From positions 1 to 36,906 of the forward strand of contig JBHEMU010000109.1 in NCBI GenBank assembly GCA_046262415.1: a stretch of 36,906 nucleotides of DNA, written 5' to 3'. Below the pieces are notes generated by a model. The model saw only the letters and a list, made by a program, of their open reading frames with translations. It made no database searches and had not been told where the DNA came from. The DNA comes from JACDAS01 sp046262415. Lineage in GTDB: Bacteria > Actinomycetota > Thermoleophilia > Gaiellales > Gaiellaceae. Numbering within the stretch: position 1 is the stretch's first letter; each line of letters begins with the position of its first letter. This document shows positions 1-7,140 of the stretch, piece after piece. A program made the translations under genes and the position numbers.

Positions 1-2
1 CG

Positions 3-116
3 CTCGCCGGAATCAAAGAACGCATCCTCCAACGCTTCCTCTGCCTCGCCGCCTGCATCAACCTCAACCACCAACTCGGCCGATCCAGCCGCGCACTCGT
101 CGACTATGTCGCCTGA
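3..116 (+). CDS. DDE transposase, C-terminal fragment cut by the window edge
   Basis: The frame is open from the window edge to a TGA at 114-116 and encodes about 37 residues, with ERILQRFLCLAACINLNHQL followed by GRSSRALVDY. The Ala/Leu-rich helix, a conserved Asn and the LGR..R.L..Y ending resemble the C-termini of IS5/IS982-like DDE transposases. The catalytic residues would lie upstream, outside the window, so neither the family nor the intactness of the gene can be judged. With the IS256-type element at 2751-3873 and the RAYT at 17154 it is one of three unrelated mobile-element genes here. Recognition is by eye on a short stretch, so the family is uncertain. Confidence 0.5.
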   Translation, partial: LAGIKERILQRFLCLAACINLNHQLGRSSRALVDYVA

Positions 117-135
117 ACGCGTGGAATCACTCATC

Positions 136-141
136 TAGACT
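136..141 (+). promoter_or_regulatory. -10 box TAGACT, leaderless promoter of the gene at 148
   Basis: TAGACT is followed by exactly six bases and then GTG, which places the expected transcription start on the start codon. There is no Shine-Dalgarno and no clear -35. Confidence 0.5.
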
Positions 142-147
142 GGGGGC

Positions 148-420
148 GTGGACGCGGGCGGCAGACGGGAGCGCATCCGTTCCCTGCTCGTCGGCGGGGT
201 GCTCGGCGCTTCGGCCGTCCTGGCAGCCGCGCGCCGGACGCGACTGCGCTCCCGGCCGGGGCCCGCCGGTCTGGCGGCGTTCGAGGGCGCCCCGTGCTAC
301 CGGGAGACGCTCGAGCGCGAGGAGCTCGGGGGAGGCGACTTCGAATCGGGCGCAGAGGCTCCGTCCCCCCGCTCGGTCGCCGACGTGGCCGCTCCCGACC
401 GGGGAGACATCGCGAGGTGA
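148..420 (+). CDS. small putative membrane protein
   Basis: This 90-residue protein starts at GTG. The start is supported by a TAGACT -10 box six bases upstream and by the absence of any ribosome site, a pattern shared by many genes here. Residues 1-11 are basic and polar. Residues 12-28 (SLLVGGVLGASAVLAAARR region) form one short hydrophobic segment, and the rest is Arg/Pro/Glu-rich without recognisable motifs. A single membrane anchor with a short cytoplasmic tail is the simplest reading. It ends three bases before the convergent glycosyltransferase gene. I recognise no family. It could be spurious, but the promoter-like upstream sequence argues for a real gene. Confidence 0.5.
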   Translation: MDAGGRRERIRSLLVGGVLGASAVLAAARRTRLRSRPGPAGLAAFEGAPCYRETLEREELGGGDFESGAEAPSPRSVADVAAPDRGDIAR

Positions 421-423
421 CCG

Positions 424-2118
424 CTACGCGCCGGCGTCGAGTCGTTCCTGGGCCTGCACCACCGTGAGGAAGTTGATGTCGGCGTCGCCGATGTAGAGCC
501 CCTTGCCCACGAGCATCACCTGCCGGGCCGCCTCGAGGTACTCGCGCGGCGTGCCGGTGGCCCTCCGCGTGCGGACGATCAGGAACGGCCCGAACGCAGC
601 CGCCTCGAAGTCCGCGGCGGGTTCCGGGAACCGCAGCGGGACGTAGAGGCGCCGGAACCAGTTGTTGTTGTCGTCCCGGTCGAAGACCCAGACGCCGCGG
701 CCGAGCGGCTGCGGCTGCTCTCGGAGCACCTTCACCGCCAGCCGGGGGTCGGCGCGCGGGACGACGGTGCGCGGAAAGCGCTCCGAGCGCTCCCACCCGC
801 CGAGGAAGAGCGGGTCGTAGCCGAAGAGGACGTCGTCGGGACGGGAGGTGCGCGCGAGCCAGTCGGATGCCGCCGCCCGGGTCTCGACCTTGACCCAGTG
901 CTCGCCGGTGAAGAGCGGCGGCGTCTTGTGCCAGCCCCAGGCGAGCTCGATCGGGACCAGGAGCGCCAGACCCGCGACGGCGATCAGCGGAGCGCCCCGC
1001 CCGGTGGCCCGGCGCGAGAGCCCGACGAGACCCATCGCCACGAGCAGGCCGAAGAAGGGCAGTGCGAAGATCAGATGCCGCGTCTCGGGCGAGGTGGACG
1101 AGCCGAGCCGGGCGACCAGGAACGCGAGCGTGGGCGTTGCGAATACGGCGGCCGCCAGCAGGGCGCTGCGCGGCCGCGTCCGCCAGAGAAACCAGAAGCC
1201 GAGCGCCGCCACCTCGACGACGATCGTCAGCACGACGGTGTAGCCGGCCGAGAAGTCCCCGGCCACCTGGGCGAGGTAGCGGAGAACGGACATCGGCCCG
1301 CCGAGCTTCTCGCCGCCGCCGCCGACGCCCACGTCGAACCGGCCCGCGAGGACCAGGTCCGAGCGCCAGAAGGGGATCCCCGCCACGAGCACGGCGCCGA
1401 ACGCCCATGCCGCCTCGCGCGGGCGCGCGCGCACGATCAGCACGTACAGGCCCTGCGCGCCGAGGACGAGCGCGCCGTAGGGGTGAGTCGCGATCGTCGC
1501 CAGGATCGCGAGGGCCCACAGGGTCCAGCTCCGCCGGCCGCCTCGGTCGATCGCGCGCAGCAGCGCGAGGAACGAGAGGGCGCTCGAGAACAGAAAGAGG
1601 CTGTACATCCGCCCGTAGATGCCGTGGAAGAGCAGCACCCAGCTCGCCGAGACGATCAACGTCGCGGCGAGCGAGACGATCCCGTCGCTCAGCCGGCGGC
1701 AGAGCGCGGCGATCACCGGCACGCTGGCGACGGCGAAGAGCACGGAGAGGAGCCGGAGAGCGGTGAGGCCGCCCCCGGCGTGGGCGACGAACCAGGCGAG
1801 CACGAAGTGGAGCGGCGCACCGCCGCGGTTGCCGAGCACGATCTCGAACAGCCCCCCCAGCGGTTCGCGTCCCACGAAGAGGGCCAGCGTCTCGTCCTCG
1901 TGCGGGGGCCACGCCCCCAGCTGGGCGAGCAGGAACGCCGCGACGGCGGCCGTGCAAACGGCGACGCCCAGGGCGTAGAGCCGGCCCGGGAGGTCGAGCC
2001 TCGTGATCGCGGGGACGAGACGGTCGAGCGGCAGCGAGGGGCTCCGGAGCTGCGGCGCCGCGGTCGGTGGTCGCGGCCAGGGCGCGCTGCTCGGATCGGT
2101 GCTGGGCATCTCCGTCAC
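424..2118 (-). CDS. GT-C family membrane glycosyltransferase (PMT/ArnT-like)
   Basis: This 564-residue polytopic protein has an N-terminal cytoplasmic tail of about 45 residues and then roughly ten to eleven hydrophobic segments between residues 46 and 400. The remaining ~160 residues are soluble and probably external. The first extracytoplasmic loop carries HEDET at about residues 73-77, the acidic pair expected of GT-C enzymes that use polyprenyl-phosphate-linked sugars. The family (GT39/PMT, ArnT, DUF2723-like) transfers sugars to proteins or lipids outside the membrane. Donor and acceptor cannot be read from the sequence. GTG at 2118 is used; an in-frame ATG lies three codons later. The gene is divergent from the FmdB gene, with a TAGCCT box on this strand near 2168-2163 as a possible promoter. 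A pmt gene also lies near rsmI and metG in mycobacteria, which fits the context. Confidence 0.75.
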   Translation of the reverse strand: MTEMPSTDPSSAPWPRPPTAAPQLRSPSLPLDRLVPAITRLDLPGRLYALGVAVCTAAVAAFLLAQLGAWPPHEDETLALFVGREPLGGLFEIVLGNRGGAPLHFVLAWFVAHAGGGLTALRLLSVLFAVASVPVIAALCRRLSDGIVSLAATLIVSASWVLLFHGIYGRMYSLFLFSSALSFLALLRAIDRGGRRSWTLWALAILATIATHPYGALVLGAQGLYVLIVRARPREAAWAFGAVLVAGIPFWRSDLVLAGRFDVGVGGGGEKLGGPMSVLRYLAQVAGDFSAGYTVVLTIVVEVAALGFWFLWRTRPRSALLAAAVFATPTLAFLVARLGSSTSPETRHLIFALPFFGLLVAMGLVGLSRRATGRGAPLIAVAGLALLVPIELAWGWHKTPPLFTGEHWVKVETRAAASDWLARTSRPDDVLFGYDPLFLGGWERSERFPRTVVPRADPRLAVKVLREQPQPLGRGVWVFDRDDNNNWFRRLYVPLRFPEPAADFEAAAFGPFLIVRTRRATGTPREYLEAARQVMLVGKGLYIGDADINFLTVVQAQERLDAGA

Positions 2119-2184
2119 GGGCTCGAGCGCCGGCGCGCGCCGGCCCGGCGAATGGCGGCGAGGCTATCAGGCTGACCCCGTTGC

Positions 2185-2190
2185 TAGCCT
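2185..2190 (+). promoter_or_regulatory. -10 box TAGCCT upstream of the FmdB gene
   Basis: TAGCCT lies nine bases before the GTG start. No Shine-Dalgarno is present, so the leader would be absent or only two to three bases long. Confidence 0.4.
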
Positions 2191-2199
2191 GTTTCCGCC

Positions 2200-2493
2200 G
2201 TGCCGATCTACGAGTATCGGTGCCCCGACGGGCACGTGTTCGAGCTCTTCCAGCGCTTCGCGGACGCCCCGGCGGAGGTCTGCACGGTCTGCGGCGAGGG
2301 TCCCGTGACGAAGGTCCTCTACCCCGTCGCCGTCCACTTCAAGGGCTCGGGGTTCTACTCGACCGACTACGGCCGCCGGGGCCAGAAGAAGGACTCCGGC
2401 AAGGACGGCGACTCGCCGTCGAAGCCGTCGGAGTCCGACGCGAAGAAGGACGGCAAGAAGGAAGAGCCGAAGGCCAAGGCCGCGGAGGCCTGA
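2200..2493 (+). CDS. FmdB-family zinc-ribbon protein
   Basis: This 97-residue protein opens with MPIYEYRCPDGHVFE, the hallmark of the FmdB/CxxC_CxxC_SSSS family, followed by CTVCGEGP at residues 28-35. The usual first CxxCG pair is replaced by C8-P-D-G-H12, so a C/H/C/C zinc site (C8, H12, C28, C31) is likely; that ligand set is inferred. GFYSTDYG at about residues 51-58 is the family's typical second motif. The last 35 residues are a Lys/Glu/Ala-rich, probably disordered tail. The family is called a 'putative regulatory protein', but its real role is poorly known. It is divergent from the glycosyltransferase gene with an 81-base gap, and the HEAT-like remnant begins just downstream. Confidence 0.85.
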   Translation: MPIYEYRCPDGHVFELFQRFADAPAEVCTVCGEGPVTKVLYPVAVHFKGSGFYSTDYGRRGQKKDSGKDGDSPSKPSESDAKKDGKKEEPKAKAAEA

Positions 2494-2741
2494 TGCTGAG
2501 CTCCGGCGCTGCTGCTGCCTGAGACGTGACGGCACCTGCGCCAGGACCGCGGCCCTCATCGACGCACTCTCAGCCGATCTCCCTCAGGCGAAGGGAGTCA
2601 CCCGCGTCTTCGGCGAGATTGGCGGCCGACCAAACCTAATGGCGGCGCTCGGCGAGATCCGCGACCCCGCAGCAGTCCCGCTCCTGCTCCGCTTCTTGTC
2701 CCATCCACACTGGCACCGAGACCGACTCTCCGCGATCTGCG

Positions 2742-2750
2742 CTCTGCTCC
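2742..2750. repeat. target-site duplication, left copy (CTCTGCTCC)
   Basis: CTCTGCTCC occurs here and at 3874-3882, directly flanking the IS256-type element. A 9-bp duplication is normal for the IS256 family. Confidence 0.75.
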
Positions 2751-2755
2751 GGCCA

Positions 2756-2778
2756 CGTCCCGTCAAGTGGTGTACGAG
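2756..2778. repeat. IS256-type terminal inverted repeat, right end
   Basis: This 23-bp sequence matches the reverse complement of 3846-3868 at 18 positions, including GTGGTGTA and the outer CGTCCC. Confidence 0.75.
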
Positions 2779-3769
2779 GGTGCTGAGCGCGTCAGTCCTC
2801 GCCTGACATTCAGGTCGGCGGCGTTGGCGTCAAAGGCGAGCAGGTCAGGACCGGCCTCCTCGAGCAGCGCCGCCGCCTCGGGGAAGCGCGTGGCGAGCTG
2901 GTCGACGATGCGGGCGTGCTGCTCGTGCACGGTGGCGGCGTCGGGCTGGGCGAAGATCGTGCGCACCATCGTCGCCACGAACGACTGCGCGCTCTTCGGC
3001 ACCCGCGTCAGCAGGTTGCGCGTGAAGTGCGTGCGGCAGCGCTGCCAGGCCGCGCCCGGCAGCGTCGCTGCGATCGCGTCGACGAGACCGGGGTGCGCGT
3101 CCGAGCTCGCCAGCTTGACGCCGGCGAGGCCGCGGGCGACCAGGCCGCGCATGAAGGCGAGCCAAGCGGCCCCGTCCTCGCTGGTGACGACGTCGAGGCC
3201 GAGCGACTCGCGGAAGCCGTCCCGGTTGACGCCGACCGCGTGCACGACGCACGCGTTGACGGTGCGCCCGCCCTCCCGGCACTTGACCACGAGCGCGTCC
3301 AGCGTCAGGTAGGCGTAGGGCGCCCGATCGAGCGGGCGGGTGCGGAAGTCCTCGACGATCCGATCGAGGCTCTTCGCCAGCCTCGAGACCTGGCTCTGCT
3401 CATCCGCTCGACGCCGAGCTGGCGCACCAGCTTCTCGACCCGGCGGGTGGAGACGCCCGCCAGGTAGGCATCGGCGATCACCGACACGAACGCCTGCTCC
3501 GCCCGCCGGCGCGGCTGCAGCAGCCAATCCGGGAAGTACGAGCCCTCGCGCAGCTTCGGCAGCGCCAGCTCGATCGAACCGACCCTCGTGTCCCAGTCCC
3601 CGCTCCCGGTAGCCGTTGCGGCGGTTGACCCGCTCCGGCGAGCGCTCACCGTAGCCGGCACCGCAGACCGCATCAGCGTCCGCGCTCATCAAGTGCTCGA
3701 CCACCGTGCTCCTCCTCGCGCTTGTCTTCGACAGGACTTCGCGAGGATGACGCGGTGGTCAGCTACCAC
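2763..3769 (-). pseudogene. IS256 (Mutator) transposase, frameshifted and C-terminally truncated
   Basis: Family blocks are clear but sit in different frames. HLMSADADAVCGAGYGERSP is in one frame. WDTRVGSIELALPKLREGSY with FPDWLLQPRRRAEQAFVSVI and STRRVEKLVRQLGVERMS is in a second. SQVSRLAKSLDRIVEDFRTR onward to LLAFDA is back in the first. Compared with the family, one extra G lies near 3596-3600 and one base is missing near 3395-3398; a further shift near 3735 is possible. The first two catalytic Asp residues are present (LDALVV and SSDAHPG). The block that normally carries the catalytic Glu (NNPLERLNKEI in relatives) is absent: after LLAFDA the frame runs into unrelated residues and stops inside the terminal repeat. 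The protein cannot be active. Confidence 0.85.
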
Positions 3770-3845
3770 CCGAAGCCGCGCCCGTCGCTCCGCGCTCGCC
3801 TACGGCTCGCGCTCCACGACCGGCGCGGAAGACAACCTCAACCGG

Positions 3846-3868
3846 CTCATACACCACGAACGGGGACG
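3846..3868. repeat. IS256-type terminal inverted repeat, left end
   Basis: This is the partner of 2756-2778 in inverted orientation. Together with the flanking target duplication it fixes the element's ends. Confidence 0.75.
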
Positions 3869-3873
3869 CTACT

Positions 3874-3882
3874 CTCTGCTCC
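3874..3882. repeat. target-site duplication, right copy (CTCTGCTCC)
   Basis: Identical to 2742-2750. Deleting one copy plus the element restores the HEAT-like frame. Confidence 0.75.
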
Positions 3883-4019
3883 TGATCGACGATCCAGAGG
3901 GTCAGAAGGCGGCAAGAAATCAGCTACGCCAGGAGCGATGGAGGCGCAGGCGTCAGGTTGCCTCGGCCCCTTCGCAGGCAGAGACGATACGCCGCTCGTT
4001 GCTTGGCTGAAGGGTCGAG

Positions 4020-5243
4020 CTAGCCGAGCCGCCCGCTCCCGACGACGCATCCCGGCCCGAAGGGGCCGGACCCCGGCAGCGGCGGCTGGGGCGCCGACTC
4101 GCCCGTGAACATGTGGATCACGGCGAAGTTCTCCTCCGTCGGCTGGATCACGGCCTCGCCGCCGATCTCAGAGCCGGTGCCTCCCAGCCGGCAGTGCAGG
4201 GTGCGGCCGCGGTCGGCCCGTTTCAGCACCCAGCCGAGCTGGAGCACCTCGCCGGCGGCGAGGTCGGTCGTGAGCGGCTCCAGCACGTCGTCGGCGATCC
4301 AGGGCGCCCGGTAGAAGGTGCCGACGCTCGTCGCCTTGCTGAACGTCGCCTGCATCACCGCCTGCTGGCGCTCGCCCCGGGTCAGGTCGCTTTCGCCCGG
4401 GTTCAGCTTGTTCTCGCGGATCCGGGAGTAGATCAGCGCCCGCCAGCCGTTCATGTGCTGGCGGCCCTTGGCGAAGCGCCACCCCTCCCAGGACTGGCAG
4501 CGCTCGAAGCTGTACGGGCAGTCGAACTCGTTCGAGAGGATCCGGCTGGGCACGGTGACGTCGATGCCGCCGAGCTCGTCGATCACGATCCGGAAGACGT
4601 TGAAGTCGGCGATCAGGACGTGGTTGACGTCGAGCCCCGTGTACCGGCGGATCGTTCGCAGGGCGAGCGCCGGACCGCCGATCTGGTAGGCGGCGTTGAT
4701 CTTGTGGAAGCCCTGGCCGGGGATCTCCACGCGGAGGTCGCGCGGGATCGAGAGGTAGGCCAGCTTGTGCTTCCCGGGGTCGGTACGGATCAGGAGGATC
4801 GTGTCCGAGTGGCGGTTTCCCGCCCGTCCGGGCAGGCGGGAGTGGTCGATCCCCAGGTAGAGGATCGTCCGCGTGTGGAAGAGGAGCATGCCGTCGGGCT
4901 CGTCGAGCTGCGCCTGGACCCCCCGCGGGAGGCGCACGTTCGCCGCCTTCGCGCCGTCGCGGACGGCGAAGTAGCTGGCGATGCCCCAGCCGACCACGAG
5001 CAGGGCGAAGAGCAGGAACGAGGTCCCGATCGTCCGGATCCAGAAGCGCGCGCTCCGGAGGTTCGGCCGGAATCGCCTGGTGGGGGCTCGTCCGGGGGGG
5101 CCGAGAACTCCGGGGGGACGTACTTTCCCGTCTCGCGGGGGCGTGCGCTGGGCGCCGCCGCGCAAGGGCACGCGGCCCTTCGTGCGGCCCCCCTTGTAGA
5201 CGCGGTAAGGCTTGGGCTGCGGCTCGTCGGTCGGCTCGGCCAC
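4020..5243 (-). CDS. LytR-CpsA-Psr (LCP) family cell-wall ligase
   Basis: This 407-residue protein has a Pro/Arg/Lys-rich cytoplasmic tail (1-70), one membrane segment at about 71-93 (SFLLFALLVVGWGIASYF) and an external LCP domain. LCP enzymes move polyprenyl-diphosphate-linked glycopolymers onto peptidoglycan; in actinobacteria the acceptor reaction joins arabinogalactan-like polymers or capsule. Family motifs are visible: RHSDTILLIR at about 144-153, LSIPRDLRV at 164-172, KINAAYQIGG at 181-190 and ELGGIDVTV near 230. GTG at 5243 is chosen because a TACAAC box lies eight bases upstream on this strand and no ribosome site is present. It is divergent from the glucokinase with a 55-base gap holding both promoters. 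The 3' end is ten bases from the interrupted HEAT-like gene. Confidence 0.9.
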   Translation of the reverse strand: MAEPTDEPQPKPYRVYKGGRTKGRVPLRGGAQRTPPRDGKVRPPGVLGPPGRAPTRRFRPNLRSARFWIRTIGTSFLLFALLVVGWGIASYFAVRDGAKAANVRLPRGVQAQLDEPDGMLLFHTRTILYLGIDHSRLPGRAGNRHSDTILLIRTDPGKHKLAYLSIPRDLRVEIPGQGFHKINAAYQIGGPALALRTIRRYTGLDVNHVLIADFNVFRIVIDELGGIDVTVPSRILSNEFDCPYSFERCQSWEGWRFAKGRQHMNGWRALIYSRIRENKLNPGESDLTRGERQQAVMQATFSKATSVGTFYRAPWIADDVLEPLTTDLAAGEVLQLGWVLKRADRGRTLHCRLGGTGSEIGGEAVIQPTEENFAVIHMFTGESAPQPPLPGSGPFGPGCVVGSGRLG

Positions 5244-5251
5244 CGCCGGTG

Positions 5252-5257
5252 GTTGTA
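5252..5257 (-). promoter_or_regulatory. -10-like box TACAAC for the LCP gene
   Basis: On the minus strand TACAAC lies eight bases before the GTG at 5243. The last base departs from the TANNNT pattern, so support is weak. Confidence 0.3.
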
Positions 5258-5286
5258 CCAGGAACCCTCACGGGCGCCTGCGACGC

Positions 5287-5292
5287 TATCGT
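5287..5292 (+). promoter_or_regulatory. -10 box TATCGT, leaderless promoter of the glucokinase gene
   Basis: TATCGT is followed by six bases and then GTG at 5299. It lies about 30 bp from the divergent LCP promoter. Confidence 0.45.
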
Positions 5293-5298
5293 CGCGGC

Positions 5299-6210
5299 GT
5301 GGCGGAGCCGCTCGTGATCGGCGTCGACGTCGGCGGCACGAACATCCGGACAGCGCAGGTCGACCGGAGCGGGGCGATCGCGCGCCGCGTCGAGCGGCCG
5401 ACTCCGGTCGGATCGGAGGCGGCGCTGCTCGAGGGGCTCGAGGCCGCGGTGTCGGATGCGCTGTCCCCGGAGGTGCTCGCGCTCGGCTTCGGCATCCCTT
5501 CGACGATCGACCGGCGCACCGGCCGCGCCGTCTCCTCGGTCAACGTCCCGCTCACCGATCTCGACCTCGCGTCGCACATGACGGCGCGCTTCGGGTTGCC
5601 CGCCGGGATCGACAACGACGCGCACGCGGCGACCCTCGCCGAGTGGACCTTCGGCGCCGGCCGCGGGACGCGGCACATGGTGCTGCTCACGCTGGGAACC
5701 GGGATCGGCGGCGGCCTGATCCTCGACGGCCGGCCCTACCGCGGCGCGGTGGGCGCCGGCGGGGAGCTGGGACACATCGTGATCGAGCACGACGGCCCGC
5801 CCTGCCCGGGCTCGTGCAGCGGCCGTGGGCACCTCGAGGCGCTCGCGTCCGGCACCGCGGCCGACGCCGAGTCGCGGCGGCTGCTCGGAGACGGTTCGAC
5901 GGCCGCCGACCTGGTCGCGGCCGCTCGCGAGGGGGACGAGGCCGCCGGCACGGCGCTCGCGGAGCTCGGCAGGCGGCTCGGCTCGGGGATCGGGACGCTC
6001 GTGAACATCTTCAACCCGGAGCTGGTCGTGCTGGCGGGCGGCTTCGCCGAGGCGGGGGAGCTGCTCTTCGAGCCCGCGCGCGAGATCGTCCGGCGCGAGG
6101 CCCTGCAGCCCGCCCGCGATTTCGTGCGGATCGTGCCCGCGGAGCTCGGCCCGGAGGCAGGAGTGGTCGGCGCGGCGCTGCTTGCCTTCGAGGCTCTGGA
6201 GCGACGGTGA
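5299..6210 (+). CDS. glk: ROK-family glucokinase
   Basis: This 303-residue sugar kinase phosphorylates glucose at C6 with ATP in the cytoplasm. The N-terminal phosphate-binding loop is GVDVGGTNIRT (residues 8-18). The catalytic Asp lies in GIDNDAHA (about 103-110), and LTLGTGIGGGL (130-140) is the second nucleotide-binding segment. The ROK zinc region reads GGELGHIVIEHDGPPCPGSC at 154-173 then SGRGHLEALASG. The position usually holding the last Cys of the CxCGxxGCLE motif is His here, so zinc binding may use C/C/H. The start is set at GTG 5299 because the protein begins MAEPLVIGVDVGG and a TATCGT box lies six bases upstream; a longer upstream frame would overlap the LCP gene. ROK repressors share the fold but carry an N-terminal HTH, which is absent here. 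Confidence 0.88.
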   Translation: MAEPLVIGVDVGGTNIRTAQVDRSGAIARRVERPTPVGSEAALLEGLEAAVSDALSPEVLALGFGIPSTIDRRTGRAVSSVNVPLTDLDLASHMTARFGLPAGIDNDAHAATLAEWTFGAGRGTRHMVLLTLGTGIGGGLILDGRPYRGAVGAGGELGHIVIEHDGPPCPGSCSGRGHLEALASGTAADAESRRLLGDGSTAADLVAAAREGDEAAGTALAELGRRLGSGIGTLVNIFNPELVVLAGGFAEAGELLFEPAREIVRREALQPARDFVRIVPAELGPEAGVVGAALLAFEALERR

Positions 6211-6250
6211 GACTGCCGGTGGGCCGTCACCCCGACGCCCGTCTTTCCTA

Positions 6251-7063
6251 GTGCCACTCGCGATCTGCGCGACCCCGATCGGCAACCTCGACGACGTGAC
6301 GCTGCGCGTCCTGAAGGAGCTGGCCGAGGCGGACCTCGTGCTGTGCGAGGACACGCGACACACGCGGAAGCTGCTGCTCCGGCACGGGATCTCGGCGCGG
6401 ACTGTCAGCTACCACCGGCACAACGAAGCGTCGCGGACGGCGGAGGTGCTTCCGCGCCTCGTGGCGGGAGAGCGGATCGCGCTCGCGAGCGACGCCGGCC
6501 TGCCCGGGGTGAGCGACCCGGGCGCGCGCCTGATCGCGGCCGCGCTCCGTGCCGCGGTGCCCGTGACCGTGCTGCCGGGGCCCTCCGCGGTGGAGACGGC
6601 CCTCGTGGCGAGCGGCCTGGCCGAGGAGCGCTACCAGTTCCTCGGCTACCTGCCCCGGGCCGAGCAAGCACTGGAGGAGCTCTGGCGCGAGCTCGCCGCG
6701 TGGCCGCACGCCGCAGTGGCGTTCGAGTCCCCGCAGCGGCTGCCGGCGACGCTCCGCAGTCTCGCCCGCGCGCTGCCGGAACGTCCGGCGGCCGTCTGCC
6801 GGGAGCTGACGAAGCGGTTCGAGGAAGTCGTGGGGGGCACCGGAGCCGAGCTGGCGGAGCGGTTCTCCACCCCGCCCCGGGGCGAGATCACGCTCGTCGT
6901 CGGCGGCGCCACGGCTCCGCCGGCCGCGGGAGTCGAGATCGCGCGCGCGCTCGACGTGGTCGCCGAGCTCGTCGCTGCGGGCCTGCCCCGGGGGCGGTCG
7001 GCCGAGGTCGTGGCGAGGCTGACCGGCCTCGGCCGCAACCGCCTCTACCAAGACTCGTTGTAG
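6251..7063 (+). CDS. rsmI: 16S rRNA 2'-O-ribose C1402 methyltransferase RsmI
   Basis: This 270-residue member of the tetrapyrrole methylase-like family methylates the ribose of C1402 in 16S rRNA using SAM. It starts ICATPIGNLDDVTLRVLKEL, the family hallmark, followed by CEDTRHTRKLL (about 33-43), SYHRHNE, ALASDAGLPGVSDPGARLI (about 78-96) and TVLPGPSAVETALVASGL. GTG 6251 is preferred because it gives the expected N-terminus; a longer frame would reach into glk. It begins 40 bases after glk and ends seven bases before the -35 box of the M23 gene. rsmI beside metG and tatD is common in actinobacteria. Confidence 0.92.
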   Translation: MPLAICATPIGNLDDVTLRVLKELAEADLVLCEDTRHTRKLLLRHGISARTVSYHRHNEASRTAEVLPRLVAGERIALASDAGLPGVSDPGARLIAAALRAAVPVTVLPGPSAVETALVASGLAEERYQFLGYLPRAEQALEELWRELAAWPHAAVAFESPQRLPATLRSLARALPERPAAVCRELTKRFEEVVGGTGAELAERFSTPPRGEITLVVGGATAPPAAGVEIARALDVVAELVAAGLPRGRSAEVVARLTGLGRNRLYQDSL

Positions 7064-7068
7064 CCATT

Positions 7069-7115
7069 TTTGACAACAGCCGACGCCACCGCTACCCTCT
7101 CCTCCTGTTGTCAAA
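7069..7115. promoter_or_regulatory. 11-bp perfect inverted repeat bracketing the M23 promoter
   Basis: TTTGACAACAG (7069-7079) and its exact reverse complement CTGTTGTCAAA (7105-7115) flank a 25-bp spacer. The left arm contains the -35 box and the right arm covers the expected transcription start. Such an arrangement suggests an operator bound by a dimeric or looping regulator. It cannot be an mRNA hairpin if transcription starts near 7105, because the left arm would not be transcribed. Confidence 0.5.
7070..7098 (+). promoter_or_regulatory. sigma-70-type promoter TTGACA-N17-TACCCT
   Basis: TTGACA at 7070-7075 and TACCCT at 7093-7098 are separated by 17 bp. This is the only promoter in the window with a consensus -35. 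The transcript would have a leader of about 36 bases ending in AAGGAGGT (7127-7134), six bases before ATG 7141. Confidence 0.7.
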
Positions 7116-7140
7116 CCCGAAAACACAAGGAGGTAGCAAC

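Larger units (their letters stand above)
2751..3873 (-). mobile_element. IS256-family element, internally degraded, 1123 bp
   Basis: The element has matching 23-bp terminal inverted repeats at 2756-2778 and 3846-3868 (each five bases inside the end), a 9-bp direct repeat just outside, and a minus-strand Mutator-type transposase relic. The right repeat read inward is CGTCCCGTCAAGTGGTGTAC + GAG. The left read inward is CGTCCCCGTTCGTGGTGTAT + GAG. They match at 18 of 23 positions. Family members are usually 1.3-1.5 kb; the shortfall matches the missing C-terminal third of the transposase. The intact ends could in principle still be moved by a related transposase in trans. Confidence 0.8.
2519..4010 (+). 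pseudogene. HEAT-repeat-like gene interrupted by an IS256-type element
   Basis: The left part (about 2519-2750) and the right part (3883-4010) join into one open frame when the element and one 9-bp target copy are removed. The join reads LGEIRDPAAVPLLLRFLSHP, then HWHRDRLSAICALLLIDDPE, then GQKAARNQLRQERW, ending at TGA 4008-4010. The pattern L..I.D..A...L...L......R..A..AL..I is a typical HEAT/PBS-lyase-like repeat, usually a protein-interaction scaffold. The restored frame encodes about 119 residues from CTG 2519. No ATG or GTG is evident in this frame, so the true 5' end is unknown and may already be lost. The insertion falls inside the second helix of the repeat. The remnant ends ten bases before the convergent LCP gene. 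Confidence 0.6.

Noticed and set aside
7121..7140. Riboswitch (for example c-di-AMP type) upstream of the secreted M23 gene
   Set aside because: The leader is only about 36 bases from the predicted start, too short for any known riboswitch of this type, and no known core motif is seen.
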